A stretch of 64,000 nt of DNA from Streptomyces sp. S.PB5 (GTDB lineage Bacteria; Actinomycetota; Actinomycetes; Streptomycetales; Streptomycetaceae). Shown in pieces: positions 36,789 to 45,362 of this stretch. The stretch covers positions 1-64,000 of the forward strand of contig NZ_JAQMWP010000002.1 in NCBI RefSeq assembly GCF_030403745.1, written 5' to 3'. Both the position numbers and the translations under genes were made by a program. Within the stretch, counting starts at the first letter, position 1. Each line of letters starts with the position of its first letter. The notes beneath the pieces were generated by a model, which was not told the origin of the DNA, ran no database searches, and was given only the letters and a program-made list of their open reading frames with translations.

Positions 36789-37565
36789 TCAGTGGTGCAG
36801 GATCTTGGACAGGAAGTCCTTGGCGCGATCGCTGCGCGGAGCACTGAAGAACTGGTCCGGCACAGCCTCCTCGACGATGCGGCCGTCCGCCATGAACACC
36901 ACCCGGTTCGCGGCCGAACGGGCGAACCCCATTTCATGGGTGACGACGATCATGGTCATGCCGTCGCGGGCGAGCTGCTGCATGACCTCCAGGACCTCGT
37001 TGATCATCTCGGGGTCGAGGGCCGAGGTCGGCTCGTCGAAGAGCATGACCTTGGGGTCCATGGCCAGGGCGCGGGCGATGGCGACCCGCTGCTGCTGGCC
37101 GCCGGAGAGCTGGGCGGGGTACTTGTCGGCCTGACTGCCCACACCGACCCTGTCGAGCAGCGCGCGGGCCTTCTCCTCGGCCTTCTTCTTGTCCGCCTTG
37201 CGGACCTTGATCTGGCCGAGCATCACGTTCTCGAGCACGGTCTTGTGCGCGAAGAGGTTGAAGGACTGGAAGACCATCCCGACGTCGGCGCGCAGCTTGG
37301 CCAGCGCCTTGCCCTCCGCGGGGAGCGGCTTGCCGTCGATGGTGATCGTGCCGTCGTCGATCGTCTCCAGGCGGTTGATGGTGCGGCACAGGGTGGACTT
37401 CCCGGACCCGGAGGGTCCGATGACCACGACGACCTCGCCGCGGGCGATCGTCAGATCGATGTCCTGGAGAACATGCAACGCGCCGAAGTGCTTGTTGACG
37501 CTCTTCAGGACGACCAGGTCTCCGGTCGCGGCCAGATCTTCCTTGGCCACCGATACTTCGGTCAT
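36789..37565 (-). CDS. gluA: glutamate ABC transporter ATP-binding protein
   Basis: 258 residues. Walker A is GPSGSGKST (~50-58), signature LSGGQQQR, Walker B VMLFDEPTSALDPE and H-loop VVTHEMGFA. This is the GlnQ class that energises polar amino acid uptake. First gene of the gluABCD operon, divergent from gluR. The 77-bp gap to gluB shows no clear terminator. Confidence 0.93.
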   Translation of the reverse strand: MTEVSVAKEDLAATGDLVVLKSVNKHFGALHVLQDIDLTIARGEVVVVIGPSGSGKSTLCRTINRLETIDDGTITIDGKPLPAEGKALAKLRADVGMVFQSFNLFAHKTVLENVMLGQIKVRKADKKKAEEKARALLDRVGVGSQADKYPAQLSGGQQQRVAIARALAMDPKVMLFDEPTSALDPEMINEVLEVMQQLARDGMTMIVVTHEMGFARSAANRVVFMADGRIVEEAVPDQFFSAPRSDRAKDFLSKILHH

Positions 37566-37658
37566 CGCTATCGGGCTCCGTCCTCCTCGGTTTCGGAGGA
37601 CACTAGTGACCCCACGCGACCTGCGTCATCAGCTTTGAGGGGAATCTGAGCATCACGA

Positions 37659-37674
37659 TCCGATAGCAATCGGA
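37659..37674. promoter_or_regulatory. palindrome in the gluA-gluR divergent promoter region
   Basis: TCCGAT-AGCA-ATCGGA is a perfect 6-bp inverted repeat in the 265-bp gap between gluA and gluR, about 95 bp from the gluA start. It is a candidate operator, possibly for GluR. The rest of the gap has AT-richer promoter-like sequence (TTGACG near 37748) but no gene. Confidence 0.45.
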
Positions 37675-37830
37675 CACGTGTCGTAGCAGTTGTGAGCAGG
37701 GCGCATATCGGCCGGGTAACGGAAGCGGCGCGCAACCGGAACCCACTTGACGCCGTCCTCTTCCATCAGCGTGACTGCACAAGGTGTGCCTAGTACCGAT
37801 CGTACGGCCGATGAACCGAAGGAGGCCCGG

Positions 37831-38517
37831 ATGAGACTGCTCCTCGTAGAGGACGACAATCACGTCGCCGCCGCTCTGTCCGCGGTTCTGGCACGGCACG
37901 GTTTCGACGTCACCCATGCGCGCAGTGGCGAGGAAGCCCTCCAGGCCCTGGTCCCGGAAGGCGCCGGCTTCGGAGTCGTCCTCCTCGACCTGGGCCTGCC
38001 GGACCAGGACGGCTACGAGGTCTGCGGCAAGATCCGCAAGCGCACCAGCACGCCGGTGATCATGGTGACGGCCCGCTCCGACGTCCGCTCCCGTATCCAC
38101 GGCCTCAACCTGGGCGCCGACGACTACGTGGTGAAGCCGTACGACACCGGAGAGCTGCTCGCCCGGATCCATGCCGTCAGCCGCCGTACCGTCCACGAGG
38201 ACGCCGCCGCGGACGCCGAGACCGCGCTGCACCTCGGTTCGGTCCGGATCGAGCTGCCGACCCGTCAGGTCAGCGTGGACGGCTCGGTCGTCCAGCTGAC
38301 CCGCAAGGAGTTCGATCTGCTCGCCCTGCTGGCGCAGCGTCCCGGAGTGGTCTTCCGCCGGGAGCAGATCATCAGCGAGGTGTGGCGCACCAGTTGGGAG
38401 GGGACGGGACGCACCCTGGAGGTGCACGTCGCCTCGCTGCGCGCCAAGCTCCGCATGCCGGCCCTCATCGAGACCGTACGCGGAGTCGGCTACCGGCTCG
38501 TCGCCCCGTCCTCGTAG
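37831..38517 (+). CDS. gluR: OmpR-family response regulator of the glutamate system
   Basis: 228 residues. Receiver domain with acidic EDD at 7-9, Asp53 in LLDLGLPDQDG and Lys in VVKPYD. The C-terminal OmpR/PhoB winged helix contains TRKEFDLLALLAQRPGVVF, ending GVGYRLVAPSS. Divergent from gluABCD and next to a sensor kinase, it matches the S. coelicolor GluR described as a regulator of glutamate uptake. ATG 37831 follows AAGGAGGCCC. Upstream in-frame ATGs lack a ribosome-binding site. Confidence 0.88.
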   Translation: MRLLLVEDDNHVAAALSAVLARHGFDVTHARSGEEALQALVPEGAGFGVVLLDLGLPDQDGYEVCGKIRKRTSTPVIMVTARSDVRSRIHGLNLGADDYVVKPYDTGELLARIHAVSRRTVHEDAAADAETALHLGSVRIELPTRQVSVDGSVVQLTRKEFDLLALLAQRPGVVFRREQIISEVWRTSWEGTGRTLEVHVASLRAKLRMPALIETVRGVGYRLVAPSS

Positions 38518-38526
38518 TGTGCCGGG

Positions 38527-39906
38527 GTGCGCACCCGACTTCTTCCGCTGCTGATCATCCTGATGGCGGCCGTGCTGCTGGCGCTCGGCATTCCGCTGGC
38601 CTTCAGTGTGGCCGCCGCCCAGCAGCAGAAAGTGATCGTCGACCGGATCGACGACACCGCGCACTTCGCGGCGCTCGCCCAGTACGTCACCAGACAGGGC
38701 GACGAGCGGCAGAAGACCCTCCAGAGCGAACTCGACAGCTACTGGGAGGTCTACCGGATCAAGGTCGGCGTGTTCTACCGGTCGGAGATCATGGCCAACG
38801 CGCCGGCGACCTTCTTCATCCCCACGACGGGCGAGGTGAGGGAGGCGTTCGACGAGGCGCTGCTCAGCCGGCGCAGCGAGGACCCGCCGCAGGTCTTTCC
38901 CTGGCAGCAGGGGCGGCTCGTGGTCGCCTCCCCAGTCATCCGGGACGGTGACGTCGTCGCGGTCGTCGTCACCGACTCGCCCACGGGGGAGATGCGGTCG
39001 CGGATCCTGCACGGCTGGCTCGTCATCGGGGCGGGCCTGACGGCGGCGATGCTGGTGGCCGTCGGCGCGGCCCTCCGTCTGACGGGCTGGGTCCTCAGAC
39101 CCGTACGCGTCCTCGACGCCACCACGCACGCGATCGCGAGCGGCCGCCTGAAGTCCCGGGTCGCGGCCGCCGGCGGGCCGCCGGAACTCCAGCGCCTGGC
39201 ACGGTCGTTCAACGAGATGGCGGACAACGTCGAGGACGTCCTGGAGCAACAGCGCGCCTTCGTCGCCGACGCGTCACATCAGCTGCGCAACCCACTGGCC
39301 GCGCTGCTGCTCCGCATCGAGCTGCTCGCCTTCGAACTCCCGGAGGGCAACAAGGAGATCGCGTCCGTCCAGACCGAGGGCAAGCGTCTGGCCCAGGTCC
39401 TGGACGACCTGCTCGACCTCGCCCTCGCCGAGCACACCGACGCCGACCTGCGCGTCACCGACATCGGCGCGCTGGCCGCCGAGCGGGTCGCGGCCTGGGC
39501 CCCGACCGCCGAGGCCAAGGGCGTACGACTGGTCGGCGACTGTCCGCCCACCACCGGCTGGGCGGACCCGGTCGCCCTCTCCAGCGCGCTGGACGCGGTC
39601 ATCGACAACGCGGTCAAGTTCACCCCTGACGGCGAGTGCGTGGAGGTGACGGTCTCCTCCGACGGCCGTACGGCGACGGTGATCGTGACGGACAACGGCC
39701 CCGGACTCACCGACGAGGAGCTCGCCCGCATCGGCGACCGCTTCTGGCGCAGCAACCGCCACCAGAACATCAAGGGTTCGGGCCTGGGCCTGTCCATCTC
39801 CAGGGCCCTGCTGGACGCGGGCGGCGGCCGGATCTCGTACGACCATCACGAACCGCACGGCCTGAAGGTGACCGTGACGGTGCCCCGCAGCGCGGCTACG
39901 GCTTGA
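38527..39906 (+). CDS. gluK: glutamate-sensing histidine kinase
   Basis: 459 residues. Helix 1 (~6-30), an extracytoplasmic sensor (~31-160), helix 2 (~163-185), HAMP, HisKA with DASHQLRNPLAALLLR (His251), and HATPase with DNAVKFTPDG, DNGPGL and GSGLGLSIS. It is the partner of GluR. GTG 38527 lies 9 bp after the gluR stop. TAGTGT, which includes the gluR stop codon, ends exactly 6 nt before the GTG, so an extra leaderless transcript is conceivable. Its 3' end overlaps the convergent TAXI gene by 11 bp. Confidence 0.88.
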   Translation: MRTRLLPLLIILMAAVLLALGIPLAFSVAAAQQQKVIVDRIDDTAHFAALAQYVTRQGDERQKTLQSELDSYWEVYRIKVGVFYRSEIMANAPATFFIPTTGEVREAFDEALLSRRSEDPPQVFPWQQGRLVVASPVIRDGDVVAVVVTDSPTGEMRSRILHGWLVIGAGLTAAMLVAVGAALRLTGWVLRPVRVLDATTHAIASGRLKSRVAAAGGPPELQRLARSFNEMADNVEDVLEQQRAFVADASHQLRNPLAALLLRIELLAFELPEGNKEIASVQTEGKRLAQVLDDLLDLALAEHTDADLRVTDIGALAAERVAAWAPTAEAKGVRLVGDCPPTTGWADPVALSSALDAVIDNAVKFTPDGECVEVTVSSDGRTATVIVTDNGPGLTDEELARIGDRFWRSNRHQNIKGSGLGLSISRALLDAGGGRISYDHHEPHGLKVTVTVPRSAATA

Positions 39907-40882
39907 CCGAGCGGTAGTAGCGCCGGGCGCCCTCGTGCAACTGCAGCGGAGAGGTGTAGATCGCCGTGCGCAGGTCGACCAGCTGGGCGGAGTGCACCTT
40001 GCTGCCGATGTCGTCCCGGCTGCGGATCACGGTGCGGGTCAGCCACTCGGTGAGGCGGGGGTCCAGGTCCTCGCGGGTGATCAGCAGGTTGGACACGGCG
40101 ATCGTCGGTACGGCGTAGGCGTCCTGGCCGTCGTAGGCCGACTCCGGGATGTTGGTGGGGCGGTAGTAGCGGTTGGCGGCGCTCTGGGTGTGCAGTTTGG
40201 CGACGAAGGCGGCCGTGATCGGGACGAACTTGAACGACGACGTCTTGGCGAGCGTCTTCAGGCCGTTCGTCGGCAGGCCGCCGGACCAGAAGAACGCGTC
40301 GATGGTGCGGCCGAGCTCGTTGACCTTGTCGATCCCGTACGCGTACGGCGTGATGTCCTTGGCCGGGTCGATGCCCTCCGCTTCGAGCACCCGGTTGGCG
40401 ATCAGCCGCACACCCGACGTCTCCCGCCCTATGGCGACCCGCTTGCCCTTCAGCGCGGCCACGGAGTCGATGTTCGAGTCCCGCGGGACGACGAGCTGCA
40501 CATAGTCGTCGTACAGCCGCGCGACCCCACGCAGCCCGGCGGCCTTCTCCGGGTTGTTGATCGCGTACGACTCCACCGCGTCGGCCGCCGCGATGGCGAA
40601 GTCGGCGTCGCCGGACGCCACACGCCGGACGTTGTCCTGCGAGCCGTCACTGGTCTCCAGGTCCACCTTGAGATCGGGCATGTCCTTGGCGAACTCCCCG
40701 GTCAGATCCTCGCCGTACTCCTCGTAGACGCCGCCGGGAGAGCCCGTACTGAACACGATCGTCCCGCCGGGGGGCTCCTCACCGGGGAGCAGCCACCACA
40801 ACAGCAGGCCGAAGGCCAGGAAACCGGCGATCGCTCCCTGGAGCGCGCGGGTTCTGCTGAGGTGGGGGAAGGGCTTGGACAT
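39896..40882 (-). CDS. TAXI-family TRAP-type solute-binding protein
   Basis: 328 residues. One N-terminal helix (~14-34, AIAGFLAFGLLLWWLLPG) anchors or exports the protein. The TAXI domain begins TIVFSTGSPGGVYEEYG and includes ASGDADFAIAAADAVESYAI and VNELGRTIDAFFWSGGLPT. TAXI proteins bind glutamate-like or organic acids for TRAP permeases. No TRAP membrane subunits are adjacent, so it may be a sensor accessory to the GluK system. ATG 40882 (MSKPFPHLS) is chosen; a longer frame upstream is Pro-rich and unlikely. Confidence 0.85.
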   Translation of the reverse strand: MSKPFPHLSRTRALQGAIAGFLAFGLLLWWLLPGEEPPGGTIVFSTGSPGGVYEEYGEDLTGEFAKDMPDLKVDLETSDGSQDNVRRVASGDADFAIAAADAVESYAINNPEKAAGLRGVARLYDDYVQLVVPRDSNIDSVAALKGKRVAIGRETSGVRLIANRVLEAEGIDPAKDITPYAYGIDKVNELGRTIDAFFWSGGLPTNGLKTLAKTSSFKFVPITAAFVAKLHTQSAANRYYRPTNIPESAYDGQDAYAVPTIAVSNLLITREDLDPRLTEWLTRTVIRSRDDIGSKVHSAQLVDLRTAIYTSPLQLHEGARRYYRSVKP

Positions 40883-40988
40883 GGGCGCGATCCTGCCAGG
40901 TGGGGGGCGGGGGTGGCCAGGGTGAGGCGGACGCGGCGGAGGTGACTGAGGCGGCTGAGGTGTCAGTGGGCGTCGATAGAGTCGCCGT

Positions 40989-41399
40989 ATGAGCTCATCG
41001 CCCGCCGACCTGGTCCGTGAATTCCACCTCGCCTTCGGCCTGGACGCCCGCAGCACGCCGACCACGGTGTCGCCGGAGCTGGCCGCCCGCCGTGGCGAGC
41101 TGCTCGCCGAGGAGGCCGCGGAGGTCGCCGAGGTGGCCGTCGAGGGCCCGCTCGACCGGCTGGCGCACGAGCTCGCCGACGTGGTCTATGTCGCCTACGG
41201 CACCGCCCTCGTCCACGGCATCGATCTCGACGCGGTGATCGCCGAGATCCACCGCTCCAACATGACCAAGCTGGGCCCCGACGGCCATGTCGCCCGCCGC
41301 GCCGACGGCAAGGTCCTCAAGGGGGATCACTACGAGGCGCCGGATGTGTCGGGGGTGCTGCGGCGGCAGGGGTGGGTGTCTTCGGAAGGGGTGGGCTGA
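40989..41399 (+). CDS. MazG-like nucleotide pyrophosphohydrolase
   Basis: 136 residues. The all-alpha NTP-PPase pattern is present: RGELLAEEAAEVAEVAVEG supplies the first metal-binding ExxE, and LAHELADVVYVAYGTA supplies the second ExxD. IHRSNMTKLGPDG is conserved in this subfamily. Such enzymes hydrolyse non-canonical or excess NTPs; the substrate is not known here. The ATG lies 6 nt after TAGAGT with no ribosome-binding site, consistent with a leaderless mRNA. Confidence 0.85.
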   Translation: MSSSPADLVREFHLAFGLDARSTPTTVSPELAARRGELLAEEAAEVAEVAVEGPLDRLAHELADVVYVAYGTALVHGIDLDAVIAEIHRSNMTKLGPDGHVARRADGKVLKGDHYEAPDVSGVLRRQGWVSSEGVG

Positions 41400-41477
41400 C
41401 GGGGGTGGGCTGACGGGGTGGGAGTGGCTGTGGCGCGTTGCGCTGAGTGGTGCTGGGTGATGGCGGGTGGTGGGGGC

Positions 41478-41657
41478 GCCGGACCGCCCCGCCGCCCCGC
41501 GCGCGACGCCCTCCCGGGCCGCCGACCCGCACTCGCAACACGTTGCCCTCACGGGAGCGGCGCCATCGGACCGCCCTTACCGGACCGACTCCGCCGGACC
41601 GCCCCGCGCGCCACGCCCTCCCGGCTCCCCGGGTCCCGCACTCGCAACACACCGCCC
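41478..41657. repeat. imperfect two-copy direct repeat in an intergenic region
   Basis: Two ~65-bp copies (41478-41542, 41593-41657) share GCCGGACCGCCCCGC at the left, ACGCCCTCCCGG in the middle and CCGCACTCGCAACAC at the right. The 289-bp gap 41400-41688 otherwise shows no gene or clear terminator. It may be a tandem duplication of a terminator-like segment. Confidence 0.65.
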
Positions 41658-41688
41658 CCACCCCCTCAGACCGCCACCAACGCCTCCG

Positions 41689-42906
41689 TCACTCCGCCAC
41701 CGAAGCCTCCCGCACCCCCGCCCCCTCCCCGCCCAACTCCCGGCGCTCCCCGAACCGCCGCGTCCACCGTGACGCCAACGGCTCCGTGTAGCGGGCCGTC
41801 AGAGGGCCGAGGACGACCAGGATCAGGACGTAGGCCGTGGCCAGGGGGCCCAGGGAGGGTTCGATGCCGGCGGTCACCGCGAGGCCGGCGATGACGATGG
41901 AGAACTCGCCGCGGGCGACGAGCGCTCCGCCCGTTCGCCAGCGGCCCTTGGCCGAGATTCCGGCGCGGCGGGCCGCCCAGTAGCCGGTGGCGATCTTGGT
42001 CGCGGCGGTGACCAGCGCGAGTGCGAGGGCCGGGAGCAGGACCGGCGGAATGCTGGCGGGGTCGGTGTGCAGTCCGAAGAAGACGAAGAAGACCGCCGCG
42101 AACAGGTCCCGCAAGGGGCTGAGCAGGGTGTGGGCCCCTTCCGCGACCTCACCCGACAGCGCGATGCCCACCAGGAACGCGCCCACCGCCGCCGACACCT
42201 GGAGCTGCTGGGCCAGGCCCGCCACCAGGATCGTCAGGCCGAGGACCACCAGCAGCAGCTTCTCCGGGTCGTCGCTCGACACGAAACGGGAGATGAGGCG
42301 GCCGTAGCGCAGCGCCACGAAGAGGACCAGGCCGGCCGTGCCCAGCGCGATCGCCAGCGTCACGCTCCCGGCGAGCAGCCCGGCTCCCGCCACCAGCGCG
42401 GTCACGATCGGCAGATACACCGCCATCGCCAGGTCCTCCAGGACCAGGACGCTCAGGATCACCGGTGTCTCACGGTTCCCGACCCGGCCCAGGTCGCCGA
42501 GCACCTTCGCGATGACGCCCGACGAGGAGATCCACGTGACGCCCGCCAGGACCACCGCCGCCACCGGGCCCCAGCCCAGCAGCAGCGCGGCCGCCGCACC
42601 CGGCACCGCGTTCAGCGCGCAGTCCACCAGCCCGGACGGATAGTGCGCCTTGAGGTTGGTGACCAGATCACCCGCCGAGTACTCCAGGCCGAGCATCAGC
42701 AGAAGCAGGATGACGCCGATCTCGGCCCCCGTCGCGATGAACTCCTCGCTCGCGCCGAGCGGCAGCAGCCCGCCCTCCCCGAACGCGAGCCCCGCCAGCA
42801 GATACAGCGGGATCGGCGAGAGCCGGAACCTCGCCGCGAACCGGCCCAGCAGGCCAAGACCCAGGATGATGGAACCGAACTCGATCAACAGGACCGCGGA
42901 GTGCAC
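41689..42906 (-). CDS. CPA2-type cation/proton antiporter (KhtU-like)
   Basis: 405 residues with about 12 transmembrane helices. GVILLLLMLGLEYSAGDL, AGVTWISSSGVIAKVLGDLG and VLVLEDLAMAVYLPI are conserved CPA2 (KefB/KhtU) motifs. No C-terminal RCK domain is fused; a separate TrkA-C protein is encoded just upstream, as in Bacillus KhtTU, a K+/H+ antiporter. GTG 42906 is 4 nt after the upstream stop with GGGAG before it, which decides the start. Confidence 0.88.
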   Translation of the reverse strand: MHSAVLLIEFGSIILGLGLLGRFAARFRLSPIPLYLLAGLAFGEGGLLPLGASEEFIATGAEIGVILLLLMLGLEYSAGDLVTNLKAHYPSGLVDCALNAVPGAAAALLLGWGPVAAVVLAGVTWISSSGVIAKVLGDLGRVGNRETPVILSVLVLEDLAMAVYLPIVTALVAGAGLLAGSVTLAIALGTAGLVLFVALRYGRLISRFVSSDDPEKLLLVVLGLTILVAGLAQQLQVSAAVGAFLVGIALSGEVAEGAHTLLSPLRDLFAAVFFVFFGLHTDPASIPPVLLPALALALVTAATKIATGYWAARRAGISAKGRWRTGGALVARGEFSIVIAGLAVTAGIEPSLGPLATAYVLILVVLGPLTARYTEPLASRWTRRFGERRELGGEGAGVREASVAE

Positions 42907-42910
42907 CCGT

Positions 42911-43396
42911 TCACTCCCGCCCGAGTATCGCCGCAGCCGCGTCCACGCCCTCACGCGTACCGACCACGATCAGCGTGTCGCCGCCGACCAGCCGGAAGTC
43001 CGGCGCGGGCGACGGGATCGCCGCCGCCCGCCGCAGCACGGCCACCACCGACGCGCCCGTCTCCGTACGCATCCGTGTCTCGCCCAGCACCCGCCCGTTC
43101 CAGGGCGAGGCCGCGGCCACCTCGATGCGCTCGGCCACGAGCCCCAGATCCGTCGTGTACAGCAGGCTCGCACTGTGGTGCGACGGCATCAGCGCGTCGA
43201 TCAGCGACCCCGCCTCCGCCCCGGTCAGCCGCAGCGACTGCGCGCAGGAGTCGGGATCGTCGGCCCGGTACACGCTCACCGTCCGGGCACCGTCGCGGTG
43301 CGCCACCACGGACAGATGGCGGTGTTCGCGCGTCACGAGGTCGTACTGGACCCCGATCCCCGGCAGTGGCGTCGCCCTCAGGCGGGGTGCGGACAC
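42911..43396 (-). CDS. TrkA-C domain regulatory subunit (KhtT-like)
   Basis: 161 residues. The N-terminal part (IGVQYDLVTREHRHLSVVAH) and a C-terminal RCK_C/TrkA-C domain (~80-161, WNGRVLGETRMRTETGASVV; GDTLIVVGTREGVDAAAAIL) match KhtT, a ligand-gated regulator of the adjacent antiporter. GTG 43396 has GAAGGGAAG upstream. Longer frames upstream cross the divergent promoter region of the histidine kinase and are not credible. Confidence 0.87.
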   Translation of the reverse strand: MSAPRLRATPLPGIGVQYDLVTREHRHLSVVAHRDGARTVSVYRADDPDSCAQSLRLTGAEAGSLIDALMPSHHSASLLYTTDLGLVAERIEVAAASPWNGRVLGETRMRTETGASVVAVLRRAAAIPSPAPDFRLVGGDTLIVVGTREGVDAAAAILGRE

Positions 43397-43534
43397 GTTT
43401 CTTCCCTTCGGCGAGCGTCGGTGGGCTTCAGCTCGGTGAACAATCGGCCGGCTTGCGCGGCCTCGGTGGTCATCGGTGGTCGGGTGATCAAGGTGCCGAG
43501 TCCGCATGCTGCCATCGGCCCGTACGGTGGCGAT

Positions 43535-44560
43535 ATGGGTGCTGCCACGGATATACGGGCCCGCCGACGGGCGGCGAGGCTGGTCACCGAAGGACCACGA
43601 GAGGAGGCCGGGACCAGCCACGTGTCACTGTTCTGGCGGATCTTCTCCCTCAACGCCGCCGGCCTGGTCGTGGCCGCCGCGCTGCTGCTCGGCCCGGTCA
43701 CCGTGTCCACCCCGATCAGACGGGCCGAGGCGTTCGTCGTGCTCGCCGGCCTCGTCCTGCTCCTGCTCGCCAACGCGGCGGTCCTGCGGATCGGCCTCGC
43801 CCCGCTCAAGCGGCTCGGCCGTGCCATGGCCACCGCCGATCTGCTGCGCCCCGGCGCCCGCGCCGACGTCGCCGGTCCCGCCGAAGCGGCCGAGCTCATC
43901 ACGACGTACAACACGATGCTCGACCGGCTGGAGGCCGAGCGCGCCTCCGGAGCGGCTCGTGCCCTGTCCGCCCAGGAACGCGAGCGCCATCGCATCGCGC
44001 GCGAGCTGCACGACGAGGTCGGGCAGACCCTGACCGCCGTCCTGCTCCAGCTCAAGCGCGTCGCCGACCGGGCGCCCGAAGAACTGCGGGAAGAGGTGGC
44101 GCAGGCCCAGGAGGCCACCCGCGCGGGGCTCGACGAGATCCGTTTCATCGCCCGCCGACTGCGCCCCGGCGTGCTGGAGGAACTCGGTCTGGCCAGCGCC
44201 CTGCGCTCGCTCGCCGGCGAGTTCAGCGCCCATGGCCTGACCGTGCGCCACCACGTCCCCGGCGGACTGCCGCCCCTGACCGAGGAGTCGGAACTCGTGC
44301 TCTACCGGGTCGCCCAGGAGGGCCTCACCAACACCGCCCGGCACGCCGTGGCCGACCACGCCGAGGTCCGGCTGGAACAGGTCGACGGCGGGGTCGAGCT
44401 GCTCGTCCGGGACAACGGGCAGGGTGTGGGCGAGGCGCCCGAAGGGTCCGGGATACGGGGGATGCGCGAGCGGGCGCTGCTCATAGGGGCGACGCTCGCG
44501 GTCGGCCCGGCGCCGGGCGGGGGCACGGACGTACGCCTGCGGGTGGGAGGGCCGCGATGA
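43535..44560 (+). CDS. DegS/NarX-type sensor histidine kinase
   Basis: 341 residues. Two close membrane helices (~33-53, 58-78), a HAMP-like linker, HisKA_3 with RHRIARELHDEVGQTLTAVL, and a HATPase with VAQEGLTNTARHA and GSGIRGMRERA. The short extracytoplasmic loop makes it an intramembrane-type sensor. In S. coelicolor the equivalent pair (SCO5784-5785, from memory) affects secondary metabolism. ATG 43535 has GGTGG nearby. GTG 43622 (start VSLFWRIFSLN, a common family N-terminus) is a serious alternative. Its stop overlaps the regulator gene (ATGA). Confidence 0.85.
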   Translation: MGAATDIRARRRAARLVTEGPREEAGTSHVSLFWRIFSLNAAGLVVAAALLLGPVTVSTPIRRAEAFVVLAGLVLLLLANAAVLRIGLAPLKRLGRAMATADLLRPGARADVAGPAEAAELITTYNTMLDRLEAERASGAARALSAQERERHRIARELHDEVGQTLTAVLLQLKRVADRAPEELREEVAQAQEATRAGLDEIRFIARRLRPGVLEELGLASALRSLAGEFSAHGLTVRHHVPGGLPPLTEESELVLYRVAQEGLTNTARHAVADHAEVRLEQVDGGVELLVRDNGQGVGEAPEGSGIRGMRERALLIGATLAVGPAPGGGTDVRLRVGGPR

Positions 44561-45234
44561 CACCGGCCACTCCCGTCACCACCGGCCGCCCCGTCCGCGT
44601 CCTCCTCGCCGACGACCACACCCTCGTACGACGAGGAGTCCGCCTCATCCTCGACGGCGAGGACGATCTGACGGTCGTCGCCGAGGCCGGTGACGGGGCG
44701 GAGGCCGTGGAGCTGGCACGCGCGCGTGACGTCGATCTGGCGGTGCTGGACATCGCGATGCCCCGGATGACCGGCCTCCAGGCGGCCCGCGAGCTCTCCC
44801 GCCGCCTGCCCGACCTGCGCATCCTCATCCTGACCATGTACGACAACGAGCAGTACTTCTTCGAGGCCCTCAAGGCCGGCGCCAGCGGCTACGTCCTCAA
44901 GTCCGTCGCCGACCGCGACCTCGTCGAGGCGTGCCGGGCGGCCGTACGCGACCGGCCCTTCGTCTACCCGGGCGCCGAGCGCACCCTCGTCCGCTCCTAC
45001 CTCGACCGCCTCCACCGCGGCGACGCACTGCCCGAGAGGGCCGTCACCGAGCGCGAGGAGGAGATCCTCAAGCTCGTCGCCGAGGGCCACACCTCCAAGG
45101 AGATCGGCGAGCTGCTCTTCATCAGCGCGAAGACCGTCGAACGGCACCGCGCGAACCTGCTGCAGAAGCTCGGGATGCGGGACCGGCTGGAGCTGACGCG
45201 GTATGCGATACGGGCGGGGCTGATCGAGCCGTGA
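44557..45234 (+). CDS. NarL/LuxR-family response regulator
   Basis: 225 residues. Receiver with ADDH at 18-21, phospho-acceptor Asp65 in AVLDIAMPRMTG and Lys in VLKSVADRD. The C-terminal LuxR helix-turn-helix (~155-218) reads TEREEEILKLVAEGHTSKEI, then SAKTVERHRANLLQKLGM. It overlaps the kinase stop by 4 bp and is surely its partner. Likely regulates cell-envelope or metabolic genes; targets are unknown. Confidence 0.9.
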   Translation: MTPATPVTTGRPVRVLLADDHTLVRRGVRLILDGEDDLTVVAEAGDGAEAVELARARDVDLAVLDIAMPRMTGLQAARELSRRLPDLRILILTMYDNEQYFFEALKAGASGYVLKSVADRDLVEACRAAVRDRPFVYPGAERTLVRSYLDRLHRGDALPERAVTEREEEILKLVAEGHTSKEIGELLFISAKTVERHRANLLQKLGMRDRLELTRYAIRAGLIEP

Positions 45235-45362
45235 GCCGTGAGCAGTCCCGGCCGAGGTGTCGCAACCGGTTCCCGCATCCTGCCCTGTGACCGTCCGTGG
45301 TGGTGCGGCTGCGGACGGCGGGCGGCGGTCGGGGGGCTCCCGGAACCGCCTACCCTTGACCC

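Noticed and set aside
42067..45234. Apparent 1055-codon plus-strand protein ending in a response regulator
   Set aside because: Only the last ~225 codons (from 44557) are a real gene. The upstream part is antisense to the antiporter and out of phase with the kinase.
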